Assembly: GCF_902859645.1 (NCBI RefSeq)
Contig: NZ_CADIJR010000021.1
Span: 1-64,000 of the forward strand
DNA length: 64,000 bases
Source of the DNA: Achromobacter insuavis
Lineage (GTDB): Bacteria > Pseudomonadota > Gammaproteobacteria > Burkholderiales > Burkholderiaceae_B
Direction of reading: 5' to 3'
Shown here: in pieces, positions 47,338-55,062 of the stretch
How the letters are laid out: every line of letters begins with the position of its first letter
Numbering within the stretch: position 1 is the first letter of the stretch
The notes under the pieces: generated by a model
Told to the model about the DNA's origin: nothing
Databases searched by the model: none
Seen by the model: the letters and a program-made list of their open reading frames with translations, nothing else
Made by a program: the position numbers and the translations under genes

Positions 47338-48303
47338 GTGTCGCGCTTCCCTCTTTCCATCCGCATCCTGGCGCTGCTGCTGGTGCCGGCGCTGCTGGTC
47401 CCGTGGTTCCCGCAAGTGGTCTATCCGGTGTTCGTGATGAAGGTGCTGTGCTTCGCGCTGTTCGCGCTGGCCTTCAACCTGCTGACCGGCTTCACCGGCC
47501 TGGTGTCGTTCGGCCATGCCGCCTTCTTCGGCTGGGCTGGCTATGCCGCGGGCGAAATGATGATCCTGTACGGCGCGGCCGGCCTGCCGCCCGAGTTGGC
47601 GATACTGTGCGGCGTGGCCATGGCCGCCGCCATCGGCTATGCGATCGGCTGGCTGGCGATCCGCCGCACCGGCATTTATTTCGCCATGATCACGCTGGCG
47701 CTGTCGCAGGTGGCCTACTTCATGGCGGTGCAGGTCCGCTGGACGCGCGGCGAGGACGGCATGCAGGGCATTCCGCGCGGCAAGTTCCTGGGCCTGGTCG
47801 ACCTGAGCGCCGACACCAATATGTATTACTTCACGCTGGGCGTGTTCGTGCTGGGGTTCCTGTTCGTCTACCGGGTCATCCATTCGCCCTTCGGACAGGT
47901 GCTCAAGACCATCCGCGACAACGCGCCGCGGGCGATTTCGCTGGGGTACGATACGGATCGGTGCAAGCTGCTGGCGTTCGTGCTGTCGGCCTCGGTGGCC
48001 GGTCTGGCGGGTTCGCTCAAGGCGCTGGTGCTGCAGCTGGTGGCGCTCAACGACGTGTCGCTGGCCACCTCCACCGAAGTCCTGCTGATGACGCTGCTGG
48101 GCGGGATCGGCACCGTGTGGGGCCCCGTGGTGGGCGCCACGCTGGTCGTCAGCCTGCAGAACTACCTGGCCACCCTGGGCGATGTCGTCACCATCGTCAT
48201 CGGGTTGATTTTCGTGTTGTGCGTGTCGTTCTTCCGGCGCGGGTTCGTCGGCGAATGGCTGGCCTACACGCAGTGGCGCAAAACGAAGGAAAACAACCGT
48301 TGA
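47338..48303 (+). CDS. livM: Branched-chain amino acid-type ABC transporter, permease LivM
   Basis: A 321-residue permease with around ten helices and the LivM motifs NLLTGFTGLVSFGHAAFFG (about 43-61) and LLGGIGTVWGPVVGA. Translation starts at GTG (47338), one base after livH, with AAGGAG upstream. Its stop overlaps the GntR gene start (TGATG). Confidence 0.94.
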   Translation: MSRFPLSIRILALLLVPALLVPWFPQVVYPVFVMKVLCFALFALAFNLLTGFTGLVSFGHAAFFGWAGYAAGEMMILYGAAGLPPELAILCGVAMAAAIGYAIGWLAIRRTGIYFAMITLALSQVAYFMAVQVRWTRGEDGMQGIPRGKFLGLVDLSADTNMYYFTLGVFVLGFLFVYRVIHSPFGQVLKTIRDNAPRAISLGYDTDRCKLLAFVLSASVAGLAGSLKALVLQLVALNDVSLATSTEVLLMTLLGGIGTVWGPVVGATLVVSLQNYLATLGDVVTIVIGLIFVLCVSFFRRGFVGEWLAYTQWRKTKENNR

Positions 48304-48953
48304 TGGCAGGAGCAGAACCCAAACGGCGCGCCGCCGACGTCGCCTACGACCAGATCGAAAGCATGATCGCCACCCTGCAATTGCAGCCGGGCAGCGCGGT
48401 CGTGGAAGCCGATCTGGTCGAAAAGACCGGCCTGGGCCGCACCCCGCTGCGCGAAGCCTTGCTGCGCATGGTGGCGGCCGGCCTGATCCGCCAGGAACCG
48501 CGGCGCGGCCTGCGGGTCTCGATGATCCAGCTGGCCGACCACATGGACCTGATCCAGACCCGCCGGGCGCTGGAGCAGCTGATCGCCGCCAGCGCCGCGC
48601 GCCGCGCCACGCCGGCGCAGCGCGGCCAGATCGTCGAATGCGCGACGCAGATGGTGCGCGCGGCCGAGGGCGGCAACCTGGACGACTACATGCAGGCCGA
48701 CCAGTTGCTCGACCATGTCTGCCACAGCGCCTGCCGCAACGTGTCGGCGGTGAATGCGGTGGAACCGCTGATCATCCAGTGCCGGCGCTTCTGGTACGCC
48801 TACCAGCATGAGGGCGACATCGCCGAAGGCGCGCGCCGCCACATGGCCATGGCCGCCGGCATCGCCACGGGCGACGAAGCGGCGGCCATCCAGGGCGCGG
48901 ATTCGCTAATGGACTACCTGGAGATGTTTACGCGCAAGGTGATTGACGCGTAG
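48303..48953 (+). CDS. GntR family regulator, FCD (FadR) subgroup
   Basis: A 216-residue regulator with an N-terminal winged helix-turn-helix (about 10-75; LVEKTGLGRTPLREALLRMVAAGLIRQEPRRG) and a C-terminal FCD all-helical ligand domain (about 85-210). FCD proteins sense small organic acids. It is translationally coupled to livM (TGATG) and thus likely reports on the pathway fed by the aldolase and transporter. Its 3' end overlaps the convergent PACE gene by 26 bases. Confidence 0.92.
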   Translation: MAGAEPKRRAADVAYDQIESMIATLQLQPGSAVVEADLVEKTGLGRTPLREALLRMVAAGLIRQEPRRGLRVSMIQLADHMDLIQTRRALEQLIAASAARRATPAQRGQIVECATQMVRAAEGGNLDDYMQADQLLDHVCHSACRNVSAVNAVEPLIIQCRRFWYAYQHEGDIAEGARRHMAMAAGIATGDEAAAIQGADSLMDYLEMFTRKVIDA

Positions 48954-49419
48954 CGCTCGCGGCCGGGGCGGCGGCGTCCTTGGCGCCGCGCGCCAGCCAG
49001 GCCAGGACGCGCGGGCGGGCGCGGTCGTAGCCCAGGTTGTAGAAGAAGGCGTACGGCAGGTAGAACAGCACCAGCGCGATGTCCAGCACGAAGGCCTGCC
49101 ACAGGCTGATGTTCAGCCACCAGGCGGCCAGCGGGATCACGATCAGGATCAGCCCGAGCTCGAAGCCGAACGCGTGGATCACGCGCACGCGCAGGTTGCG
49201 GGTGATGCCAAGGCGGTTCTCCAGGCGGTCGAAGCCGGCGTTGTAGATCATGTTCCAGACCAGCGCGATCCAGGCGATCACGGCGGTCAGCACGCCCATT
49301 TCGAACAGCGACTTGCCCATGGCCCAGGCGGCCACCGGCGCGCACAGGCCGATGGCGAGGATTTCGAACAGGAAAGCGTGGATAAAGCGCTCTTTGATGG
49401 TTTTCTTGGCTTGTGTCAT
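48928..49419 (-). CDS. PACE-family antimicrobial efflux protein (AceI-like)
   Basis: A 163-residue membrane protein with two tandem bacterial-transmembrane-pair domains (four helices). Features shared with AceI: HAFLFEILAI with the functional Glu in helix 1, WNMIYNAGFDRLE, the second HAFGFELGLILI and FVLDIALVLFYLPYAFFYNLGYD. PACE proteins export chlorhexidine and other biocides and possibly polyamines. It is divergent from a LysR regulator, as aceI is from aceR. Confidence 0.9.
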   Translation of the reverse strand: MTQAKKTIKERFIHAFLFEILAIGLCAPVAAWAMGKSLFEMGVLTAVIAWIALVWNMIYNAGFDRLENRLGITRNLRVRVIHAFGFELGLILIVIPLAAWWLNISLWQAFVLDIALVLFYLPYAFFYNLGYDRARPRVLAWLARGAKDAAAPAASATRQSPCA

Positions 49420-49496
49420 GACCCACCTCTGAGGTCGTTTGTTTCAGTGACCGGGGGATTTTCGACGATATTTCCGGTACGATAAAGATAGAATCC

Positions 49497-49511
49497 ATCG
49501 GAAAATCCGAT
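49497..49511. promoter_or_regulatory. LysR-type binding site ATC-N9-GAT
   Basis: ATCGGAAAATCCGAT is a perfect dyad with the ATC-N9-GAT layout of LysR-type recognition sites, located 14 bases before the LysR start and between it and the divergent PACE gene. Confidence 0.6.
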
Positions 49512-49524
49512 ATAACACCCGACC

Positions 49525-50388
49525 ATGCGCCATTCCCTGGAATCCCTGGCCACCTTCGCCCAGGTGGCCGCCGAGGGCACGTTTTCGGCGGCGGCCCGCA
49601 AGCTGGGCAAGAGCCAGTCCACCGTCAGCGAGACCATCGCCAACCTCGAGGTCGACCTGAACGTGACGCTGTTCGACCGCAGCCAGCGCCAGCCGTCCCT
49701 GACCGAGGCCGGCCAGGTGCTGCTGGGCCAGGCCTTGCAGGTGCTGGCGGCCAACGACCGCCTGAACCGCAGCGCCAGCCAGCTGTCGGCCGGACTGGAG
49801 CCGCGCCTGACCGTGGTGCTGTCGGATACGTTTCAGTCCGAAACCTTTGAGAACATGCTCAGCCAGATCGACCAGCGCTATCCGGCGCTGCGCTTCGAGT
49901 GCCTGATCGCGGAATACGAGGATGTGGTGGCGCTGGTGCAGCAGGGCCGCGCCCACCTGGGGCTGATGGCGGCGCAGGAAAGCTATCCGCCCGACATGGC
50001 CCACGCGACGCTGCGCGAGGCCTCGGAGATCGTGCTGTGCGTGGGCCGCGGCCACCCGCTGGCGACGCTGTCCGGCGTCACCCGGGATCACCTGAAGACC
50101 GAGCGCGAGTTGCGCCTGAGCACCTATGAGCTGGACGACAAGGACCCGGCGCCGTCGCAGTCGACCTGGTCGGCGCCGGGCTACCTGATGCTGCTGGAGA
50201 TGGCCACGCTGGGATTCGGCTGGGCCGAGCTGCCGCGCTGGATGCTGCAGCGCTTCGGCCGCGGGCAACTGGTGGAGCTGGCGGTGCCGGGCTGGCCGCG
50301 CCAGATCCGGGTGGACGCAGTCTGGTCGACGCGCCGCCCGCTGGGGCCGGCCGGCGCCTGGCTGCTGCAGAGCCTGACGCGGGCCTAG
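49525..50388 (+). CDS. LysR family regulator divergent from PACE efflux gene
   Basis: A 287-residue LysR regulator: winged helix-turn-helix (1-60; GTFSAAARKLGKSQSTVSETIANLEVDLN) and ligand-binding domain (about 88-280). Its upstream region has an ATC-N9-GAT dyad. The AceR-type arrangement suggests it activates the PACE gene in response to its substrates. It is convergent with the YdjC/ChbG-type gene, 6 bases apart. Confidence 0.92.
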   Translation: MRHSLESLATFAQVAAEGTFSAAARKLGKSQSTVSETIANLEVDLNVTLFDRSQRQPSLTEAGQVLLGQALQVLAANDRLNRSASQLSAGLEPRLTVVLSDTFQSETFENMLSQIDQRYPALRFECLIAEYEDVVALVQQGRAHLGLMAAQESYPPDMAHATLREASEIVLCVGRGHPLATLSGVTRDHLKTERELRLSTYELDDKDPAPSQSTWSAPGYLMLLEMATLGFGWAELPRWMLQRFGRGQLVELAVPGWPRQIRVDAVWSTRRPLGPAGAWLLQSLTRA

Positions 50389-50394
50389 AAGGTT

Positions 50395-51213
50395 TTAGCG
50401 GGCGCTGGCGGGCAGGCGCGCAACGCGCACGCCGTTGGCCGCCATCCAGTCGCCCAGCTTGGGACAAGCCAGCACGTCGAACTCGGCGCGGCGCTGGCGC
50501 GCCATGGGGCTGCCGCCCTGGCTGTCCTTGGCCGGATGGCACATCAGCAGATCGCAATCGCGGGCGTTGAACAGCCAGTTCTGCAGCAGGTCGGCGTAGC
50601 GCCGCTTGCCGCCCTCGAAACCGTAGACGCCCAGCAGCCGGCGGTTGGTGCGCAGGCCTTCCCGGCTGGCGCGGCGGCCCAGTTCGGCCGAACCCAGCGC
50701 GCCGATGATGCGGGCCTTGAGCGACTCCTTCAGCGGAATGCCGCAAAGCATGCCGGGCGCGGTCTGGCGCAGCCACGGCATGCGGGCGCCGTAGCGCTGC
50801 TTGAGCATGACCAGCAGGCGTTCGCGGATCACGGGCAACTGGTGCACGTGCTGATGGCCGTCGACGTAGTCGGGCGCGCGGCCGAAGGCCGCCTCGAAGG
50901 CATCGAACTGGCGCGCCAGGTGCTGGTCGACCCAGGCGGCATCCAGGCGACGCAGGTAGGCGCGCAGGATCAGCTTGGACAGCGACGGCAGGTCGGCATC
51001 GAGGCCATTGCCCAAGGGCTCGGTGAAGTTCACGTGCAGGCCGAGATCGGCGTCCTGCGCCGCCAGCCGCGCCGCGTTGGCGCGGAAGGTCGGCCCCAGC
51101 GACAGGCAGCTGACCGCGCTCAGCCGGCCCATGCCGGCGAGCGTGATCATGCCTTCATCAATGTCGGCATTCATGCCAAAATCGTCACCGCAAATCACTA
51201 TGCGTTTGGTCAA
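50395..51213 (-). CDS. lgmC: YdjC/ChbG-family carbohydrate deacetylase, LgmC-like
   Basis: A 272-residue metal-dependent deacetylase. It has the GDDFG metal-binding motif (residues 9-13), DGHQHVHQL with the His ligands (about 122-130) and a late MCHPAKD. The Bordetella protein LgmC of this family removes acetyl from GlcNAc-undecaprenyl phosphate during lipid A glucosamine modification. The start is at TTG (51213), giving LTKRIVICGDDFG after GAGG; no ATG upstream of the motif fits the family. The gene is divergent from the GtrA-like gene (36-base gap). The symbol is by context and family. Confidence 0.8.
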   Translation of the reverse strand: MTKRIVICGDDFGMNADIDEGMITLAGMGRLSAVSCLSLGPTFRANAARLAAQDADLGLHVNFTEPLGNGLDADLPSLSKLILRAYLRRLDAAWVDQHLARQFDAFEAAFGRAPDYVDGHQHVHQLPVIRERLLVMLKQRYGARMPWLRQTAPGMLCGIPLKESLKARIIGALGSAELGRRASREGLRTNRRLLGVYGFEGGKRRYADLLQNWLFNARDCDLLMCHPAKDSQGGSPMARQRRAEFDVLACPKLGDWMAANGVRVARLPASAR

Positions 51214-51249
51214 GTCCTCACCCCGCTTTTTTTCATCGACACGCCCCAC

Positions 51250-51645
51250 ATGCGCGCCCTGCTTCAGCAAGTCATTCTGTTCATCTTCGTCGGATGCGCA
51301 GCGGCCGCCACCCACTGGGGCGTCGCGGTCGCCTGCGTCGAAGGCCTGGGCGCGGCCCCGCTCCTGGCCAACCTGATCGGCTGGCTGGTGGCGTTCGTGG
51401 TGTCCTTCAGCGGACACTATCGGCTCACGTTCAGACATTCGAAGACACCCTGGACCATAGCAGTACGTCGTTTCTTCTTCATTTCAGCCGCCGGCTTCGT
51501 CATCAATGAATCCGCTTACGCCTGGTTGCTGCGGGTAACGGCCATTCGCTATGACATCCTGCTGGCGCTCATCCTGATCGGCCTCGCCGTGGCCACCTTC
51601 ATCACGAGCCGGCTGTGGGCGTTCCGCCACAAGCCCGCTGCTTGA
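51250..51645 (+). CDS. lgmD: GtrA-like membrane protein, LgmD-like
   Basis: A 131-residue membrane protein with four helices, of the GtrA family, thought to flip or support polyprenyl-phosphate sugars. Motifs: FIFVGCAAAATHWGVA at the start and FVVSFSGHYRLTFRH. In Bordetella, LgmD is proposed to flip undecaprenyl-phosphate glucosamine. It is on the plus strand, opposite to its neighbours, and its 3' end overlaps the ArnT-like gene by 44 bases. The symbol is by context. Confidence 0.7.
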   Translation: MRALLQQVILFIFVGCAAAATHWGVAVACVEGLGAAPLLANLIGWLVAFVVSFSGHYRLTFRHSKTPWTIAVRRFFFISAAGFVINESAYAWLLRVTAIRYDILLALILIGLAVATFITSRLWAFRHKPAA

Positions 51646-53191
51646 AGGCGGCGTCCGAGACCACCTGCCAGATCACGTATTTCACGCTGTTCGCCACCGG
51701 TTCCAGCCCGGCCAGGGCGCGGTAATTGCCCGCGTCCGACTTGGTGCCCCAGACCCAGTAGCGCGCGCCATCGGGCGCCGCACACAGGCGGGCCTGGAAT
51801 TCGTCGGCGCCGATCAGCACCTGCTTGCCCACCTGGGGCTCGAACTTGGCGGCGTCGTAGAGTTCCTTGCGCCAGTTGTCGCGCACCGGCACTTCCGGAT
51901 TGAGCCAGTCGTCCACCACCCAGATCGGATTGGGCGCCTTGGCGTACAGCGCCAGGTCGAACGGATAGGTGTGCAGCGACACGAAGGTATCGGCAGGCTG
52001 CGCCAGCGAACGGATCTGCGCGGCCAGCGGGCCCGCGCTGCCGCGGGCGGAGTGGGCGGCGATGCCGATGGCCAGCACGCAGATGCCGGCGCCGACCGCG
52101 GCGCAGATGCGCACCAGGCGCGGCGTCAGCACGTCGGCCTTCTGGCGGCCCGCGGCCACGATCACTTCGGCCAGCAGGAAGGCCAGCGGCGGCAGCGCCG
52201 GCAGCACGTACCCGACCAGTTTGGAGTTGGGCAGCGAGAAGAAGCCCACCACCACCACGAACCAGATCAGCGCCAGGCGGCGCAGGTCGCGCTGCGGGCC
52301 TTCGGCCCAGAACGCCTTGCGCAGGATGCCGCCGCCCCACAGGGACCACGGCAGGCTCAGGCCGACCACCACGGGCAGGTAGAACCAGAACGGCTGGGCG
52401 TTGTTGAAGCCGGTGGCGGCGAAGCGCTGGAAGTGCTGGTAGACGAAGAAGTAGTCGTAGAAGCCGGGATAGCGGATCTGCATCAAGGCAAACCACGGCA
52501 CCGCGACCACCGCGAACACCAGCAGCGCGGGCGGCCAGACCAGCGCGCCCAGGCCACGCCAGCGGCGGCTCCAGACCAGCCAGACGAACAGGATGGCGCC
52601 CGGCAGCACCAGGCCGATCAGGCCCTTGGCCAGGACCGCCAGGCCGGCCAGCGCGGCGGCGGCGAGCGACATCCAGCGATAGGCCTGGCCGCGCTCGACG
52701 CGCAGCACGGTGTCGGCCGCGGCCAGCACGCACAGGGTGATCATGCTGGCGACCAGCATGTCCAGGTTGGCGAATTGCGAACCGCCGTAGAAGAACGGCA
52801 CGGTGGCCAGCACCAGCACGGTCAGCGTCGCGGTGGCGGCGTCGCGATGGCGCCGCACGAAGGCGTACAGCGCGGCGATGGCGGCCCAGGAGGCCAGCAG
52901 CGACGGCAGGCGCGCGGCCCACGGGTGCACGCCGAACACGGTGAACGACAGCTCGGTCAGCCAGTAGTACAACGGCGGCTTGTGGAAATAGGGCATGCCG
53001 TCCAGCAGCGGCACCATGTGCGACCCGCTGCGCAGCATGTCCCAGGCGACGCCGGCGTAGCGGCCTTCGTCGGGCAGCGTCAGGGGCCGCACCCAGGCCA
53101 GGAAGGCCAGCCAGAAGCCGATCGCGAGCAGGAACCTGCCCGCCGGCGGGATCCAGTTGGAACGCGCCGGCTGTTGCATCGCGGCGGCCAT
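51602..53191 (-). CDS. lgmB: ArnT-like glycosyltransferase (GT39/GT83), LgmB-like
   Basis: A 529-residue inner-membrane transferase with about 12 helices and a periplasmic C-terminal domain. Near the N terminus it has the catalytic loop LTLPDEGRYAGVAWDML with the Asp-Glu pair and YFHKPPLYYWLTELSF, the ArnT/PMT signature. It would move glucosamine from undecaprenyl phosphate to lipid A phosphates, as for LgmB in Bordetella, changing resistance to cationic peptides. It shares one base with the upstream GT2 (TGATG). Confidence 0.85.
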   Translation of the reverse strand: MAAAMQQPARSNWIPPAGRFLLAIGFWLAFLAWVRPLTLPDEGRYAGVAWDMLRSGSHMVPLLDGMPYFHKPPLYYWLTELSFTVFGVHPWAARLPSLLASWAAIAALYAFVRRHRDAATATLTVLVLATVPFFYGGSQFANLDMLVASMITLCVLAAADTVLRVERGQAYRWMSLAAAALAGLAVLAKGLIGLVLPGAILFVWLVWSRRWRGLGALVWPPALLVFAVVAVPWFALMQIRYPGFYDYFFVYQHFQRFAATGFNNAQPFWFYLPVVVGLSLPWSLWGGGILRKAFWAEGPQRDLRRLALIWFVVVVGFFSLPNSKLVGYVLPALPPLAFLLAEVIVAAGRQKADVLTPRLVRICAAVGAGICVLAIGIAAHSARGSAGPLAAQIRSLAQPADTFVSLHTYPFDLALYAKAPNPIWVVDDWLNPEVPVRDNWRKELYDAAKFEPQVGKQVLIGADEFQARLCAAPDGARYWVWGTKSDAGNYRALAGLEPVANSVKYVIWQVVSDAAFKQRACGGTPTAGS

Positions 53192-54243
53192 CAGTGCGCG
53201 ACCTTGTCGGCGCGGGCGGCCTGCCCCTGGCGGCGACGCACGACGAACAGCGGGCGCCCCTTGACCTCGTCGAAGATGCGGGCGACGTATTCGCCCACCA
53301 CGCCCAGCGAGATCAGATTGACGCCGGCGAAGAACAGCACGGCCGTCACGATGGTGGTCCAGCCCGATACCGGGTTGCCGGACACGAGGAAATCGATCAC
53401 CAGGTAAGCCGCGTAGGCCATCGCCAGCACGGCGAACAGCACGCCGACCAGGCTGACCAGGCGCAGGGGCCAGGTGGTGAAGGCGGTCAGGCCGTCCAGC
53501 GCCAGCCGCGCCAGGCGCATGCTGCCGAAGCGGCTGTCGCCGTGCATGCGTTCGTCAGGGGTGTAAGGCAGCGCCTCGCCCTTGAAACCGACCCAGGCGT
53601 ACAGGCCCTTCATGAAGCGGGTGCGCTCGGGCAAGGCGTTCAGCGCGTCCACCACATTGCGGCTCATCAGGCGGAAGTCGCCGGCGTGGGCCGGCACATC
53701 GACGCCGCGCGCGCCGCTCAGCAGCTTGTAGAACCAGCGGGCGCCGGTGCGCTTGATCCAGGACTCGTCGCTGCGGGTCTCGCGCACGGCGTAGACCATC
53801 TCGGCGCCGGCCGCCCAGCGGGCCAGCATCTGCTCGATCAGCGCGGGCGGATGCTGCATGTCCGCGTCCAGGCAGATCACGACGTCGCCCGTGGCGTTTT
53901 CCAACCCGGCGCTGAGCGCGGCTTCCTTGCCGAAATTGCGCGACAGCTGCACGTAACGGAAGCCGTCGTACTGGGACCATTCGGCCATCAGCGCCTCGGT
54001 GCCATCGGTGCTGCCGTCATCGGCGACGATGATCTCCCAGCCCGAGCACAGCGCCGCCAGGCGGCTGCGCAGCAGCGGCAACAGCACCCGCAGGTTCTCG
54101 CATTCGTTCAGGCACGGAATGACGCAGGTGACGCAGGCGTCGTAAGGCACGTTGGCGGCGGCCGTCCCCCAGACCGCTTCCATGGGAAACGCTTTGGTCA
54201 GGACTTGCTGCCCCTGGGGTTCGGACCGGAATTGGATATGCAT
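53191..54243 (-). CDS. lgmA: GT2 glycosyltransferase (ArnC/GtrB-like), LgmA-like
   Basis: A 350-residue membrane glycosyltransferase that would make undecaprenyl-phosphate-linked sugar. The GT2 domain (about 38-250) has VIPCLNECENL, ADDGSTDGT, CLDADMQHPP (DxD-like metal site) and the GDFRLM segment; two C-terminal membrane helices follow (about 258-320). LgmA in Bordetella transfers GlcNAc to undecaprenyl phosphate. The first ATG is used; an internal Met (54183) would remove 20 non-conserved residues and is possible. It is the first gene of a two-gene unit with the ArnT-like gene. Confidence 0.85.
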   Translation of the reverse strand: MHIQFRSEPQGQQVLTKAFPMEAVWGTAAANVPYDACVTCVIPCLNECENLRVLLPLLRSRLAALCSGWEIIVADDGSTDGTEALMAEWSQYDGFRYVQLSRNFGKEAALSAGLENATGDVVICLDADMQHPPALIEQMLARWAAGAEMVYAVRETRSDESWIKRTGARWFYKLLSGARGVDVPAHAGDFRLMSRNVVDALNALPERTRFMKGLYAWVGFKGEALPYTPDERMHGDSRFGSMRLARLALDGLTAFTTWPLRLVSLVGVLFAVLAMAYAAYLVIDFLVSGNPVSGWTTIVTAVLFFAGVNLISLGVVGEYVARIFDEVKGRPLFVVRRRQGQAARADKVAH

Positions 54244-54368
54244 GATGCTCTGGAATGGGAATGCGGGACGTTATGGCGGGCAGTATGCGCAAGACATCGT
54301 CGAATTTTCATCAAATGCCCCGCCTATAGGACTGGTCGCATTCCGGCAATTCTAGGGAGCGTGGATGG

Positions 54369-54396
54369 CAGAGATATAAAGTCACGTTAATCTCTG
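54369..54396. promoter_or_regulatory. Inverted repeat between lgmA-like and GNAT genes
   Basis: CAGAGAT (54369-54375) and ATCTCTG (54390-54396), perfect 7-bp arms with a 14-base AT-rich centre; flanking bases extend the symmetry with mismatches. It is positioned as an operator for the divergent genes; the binding protein is unknown. Confidence 0.45.
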
Positions 54397-54477
54397 TCCC
54401 CGATTTGTGAAGAGACGTGAAGCAGCCCGCCGCCAGCCTCGGTAAAATGCGCGAAGTTCTTGTTTTCACAGGGTGTT

Positions 54478-54999
54478 ATGCAATATCGAGTCCGCCCCAT
54501 GCAGACCGCCGACGTGGACGCCATCCTGGCCGTCCAGGCCGTCGCCTACCCGGGGTTCCTGTTGGAAAGCGCTGATTTCTTCCTGAACCGGCTGGCGCTG
54601 GCGCCGACGCACTGCTGGGTGGCGCAGGCCGCCGCCGCGCCCGGCGGCGCGCTGCTGGGCTACCTGGTCTCGTATCCGTGGGACGCCGGGCTGCCGCCGA
54701 CCCTGGATGCGCCCCTGATCGCGCTGCCCGAGCCCGCCGACCACTGGTTCCTGCACGATTGCGCCGTGGCGCCCTCGGCCCAGGGACTGGGCGTGGGCCA
54801 GACCCTGCTGCGCGCCGCGGCCGGGCACGCCACGCAAACGGGCCTGCGGCGCGCCAGCCTGGTGTCGCTGGGGTCCGCCGTCGGTTACTGGCTGCGCCAC
54901 GGCTATGCGCCGGTCGCCGCCGGCGGCCGCGACCTGGCCGCCAAGCTCGAGGGTTATGGCCCGCAGGCCAGTTACATGGCGCGCGCCTTTCCGCTCTGA
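54478..54999 (+). CDS. GNAT-family N-acetyltransferase
   Basis: A 173-residue acetyl-CoA-dependent transferase, with motif A APSAQGLGVGQTLLRAAAGHA (about 95-115) containing the Q-x-x-G-x-G/A acetyl-CoA loop, and start RVRPMQTADVDAILAVQ. The ATG at 54478 has AGGG 6 bases upstream and TAAAAT as a probable -10; a TTG six codons earlier is less likely. The substrate is unknown. GltS follows 63 bases on. Confidence 0.86.
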   Translation: MQYRVRPMQTADVDAILAVQAVAYPGFLLESADFFLNRLALAPTHCWVAQAAAAPGGALLGYLVSYPWDAGLPPTLDAPLIALPEPADHWFLHDCAVAPSAQGLGVGQTLLRAAAGHATQTGLRRASLVSLGSAVGYWLRHGYAPVAAGGRDLAAKLEGYGPQASYMARAFPL

Positions 55000-55062
55000 C
55001 CTCCCGGGGGCCACGCGCCCCCGCCCCTTTCGTCCGTTGCCCCGCGAGGCACGAAGGTTTTC

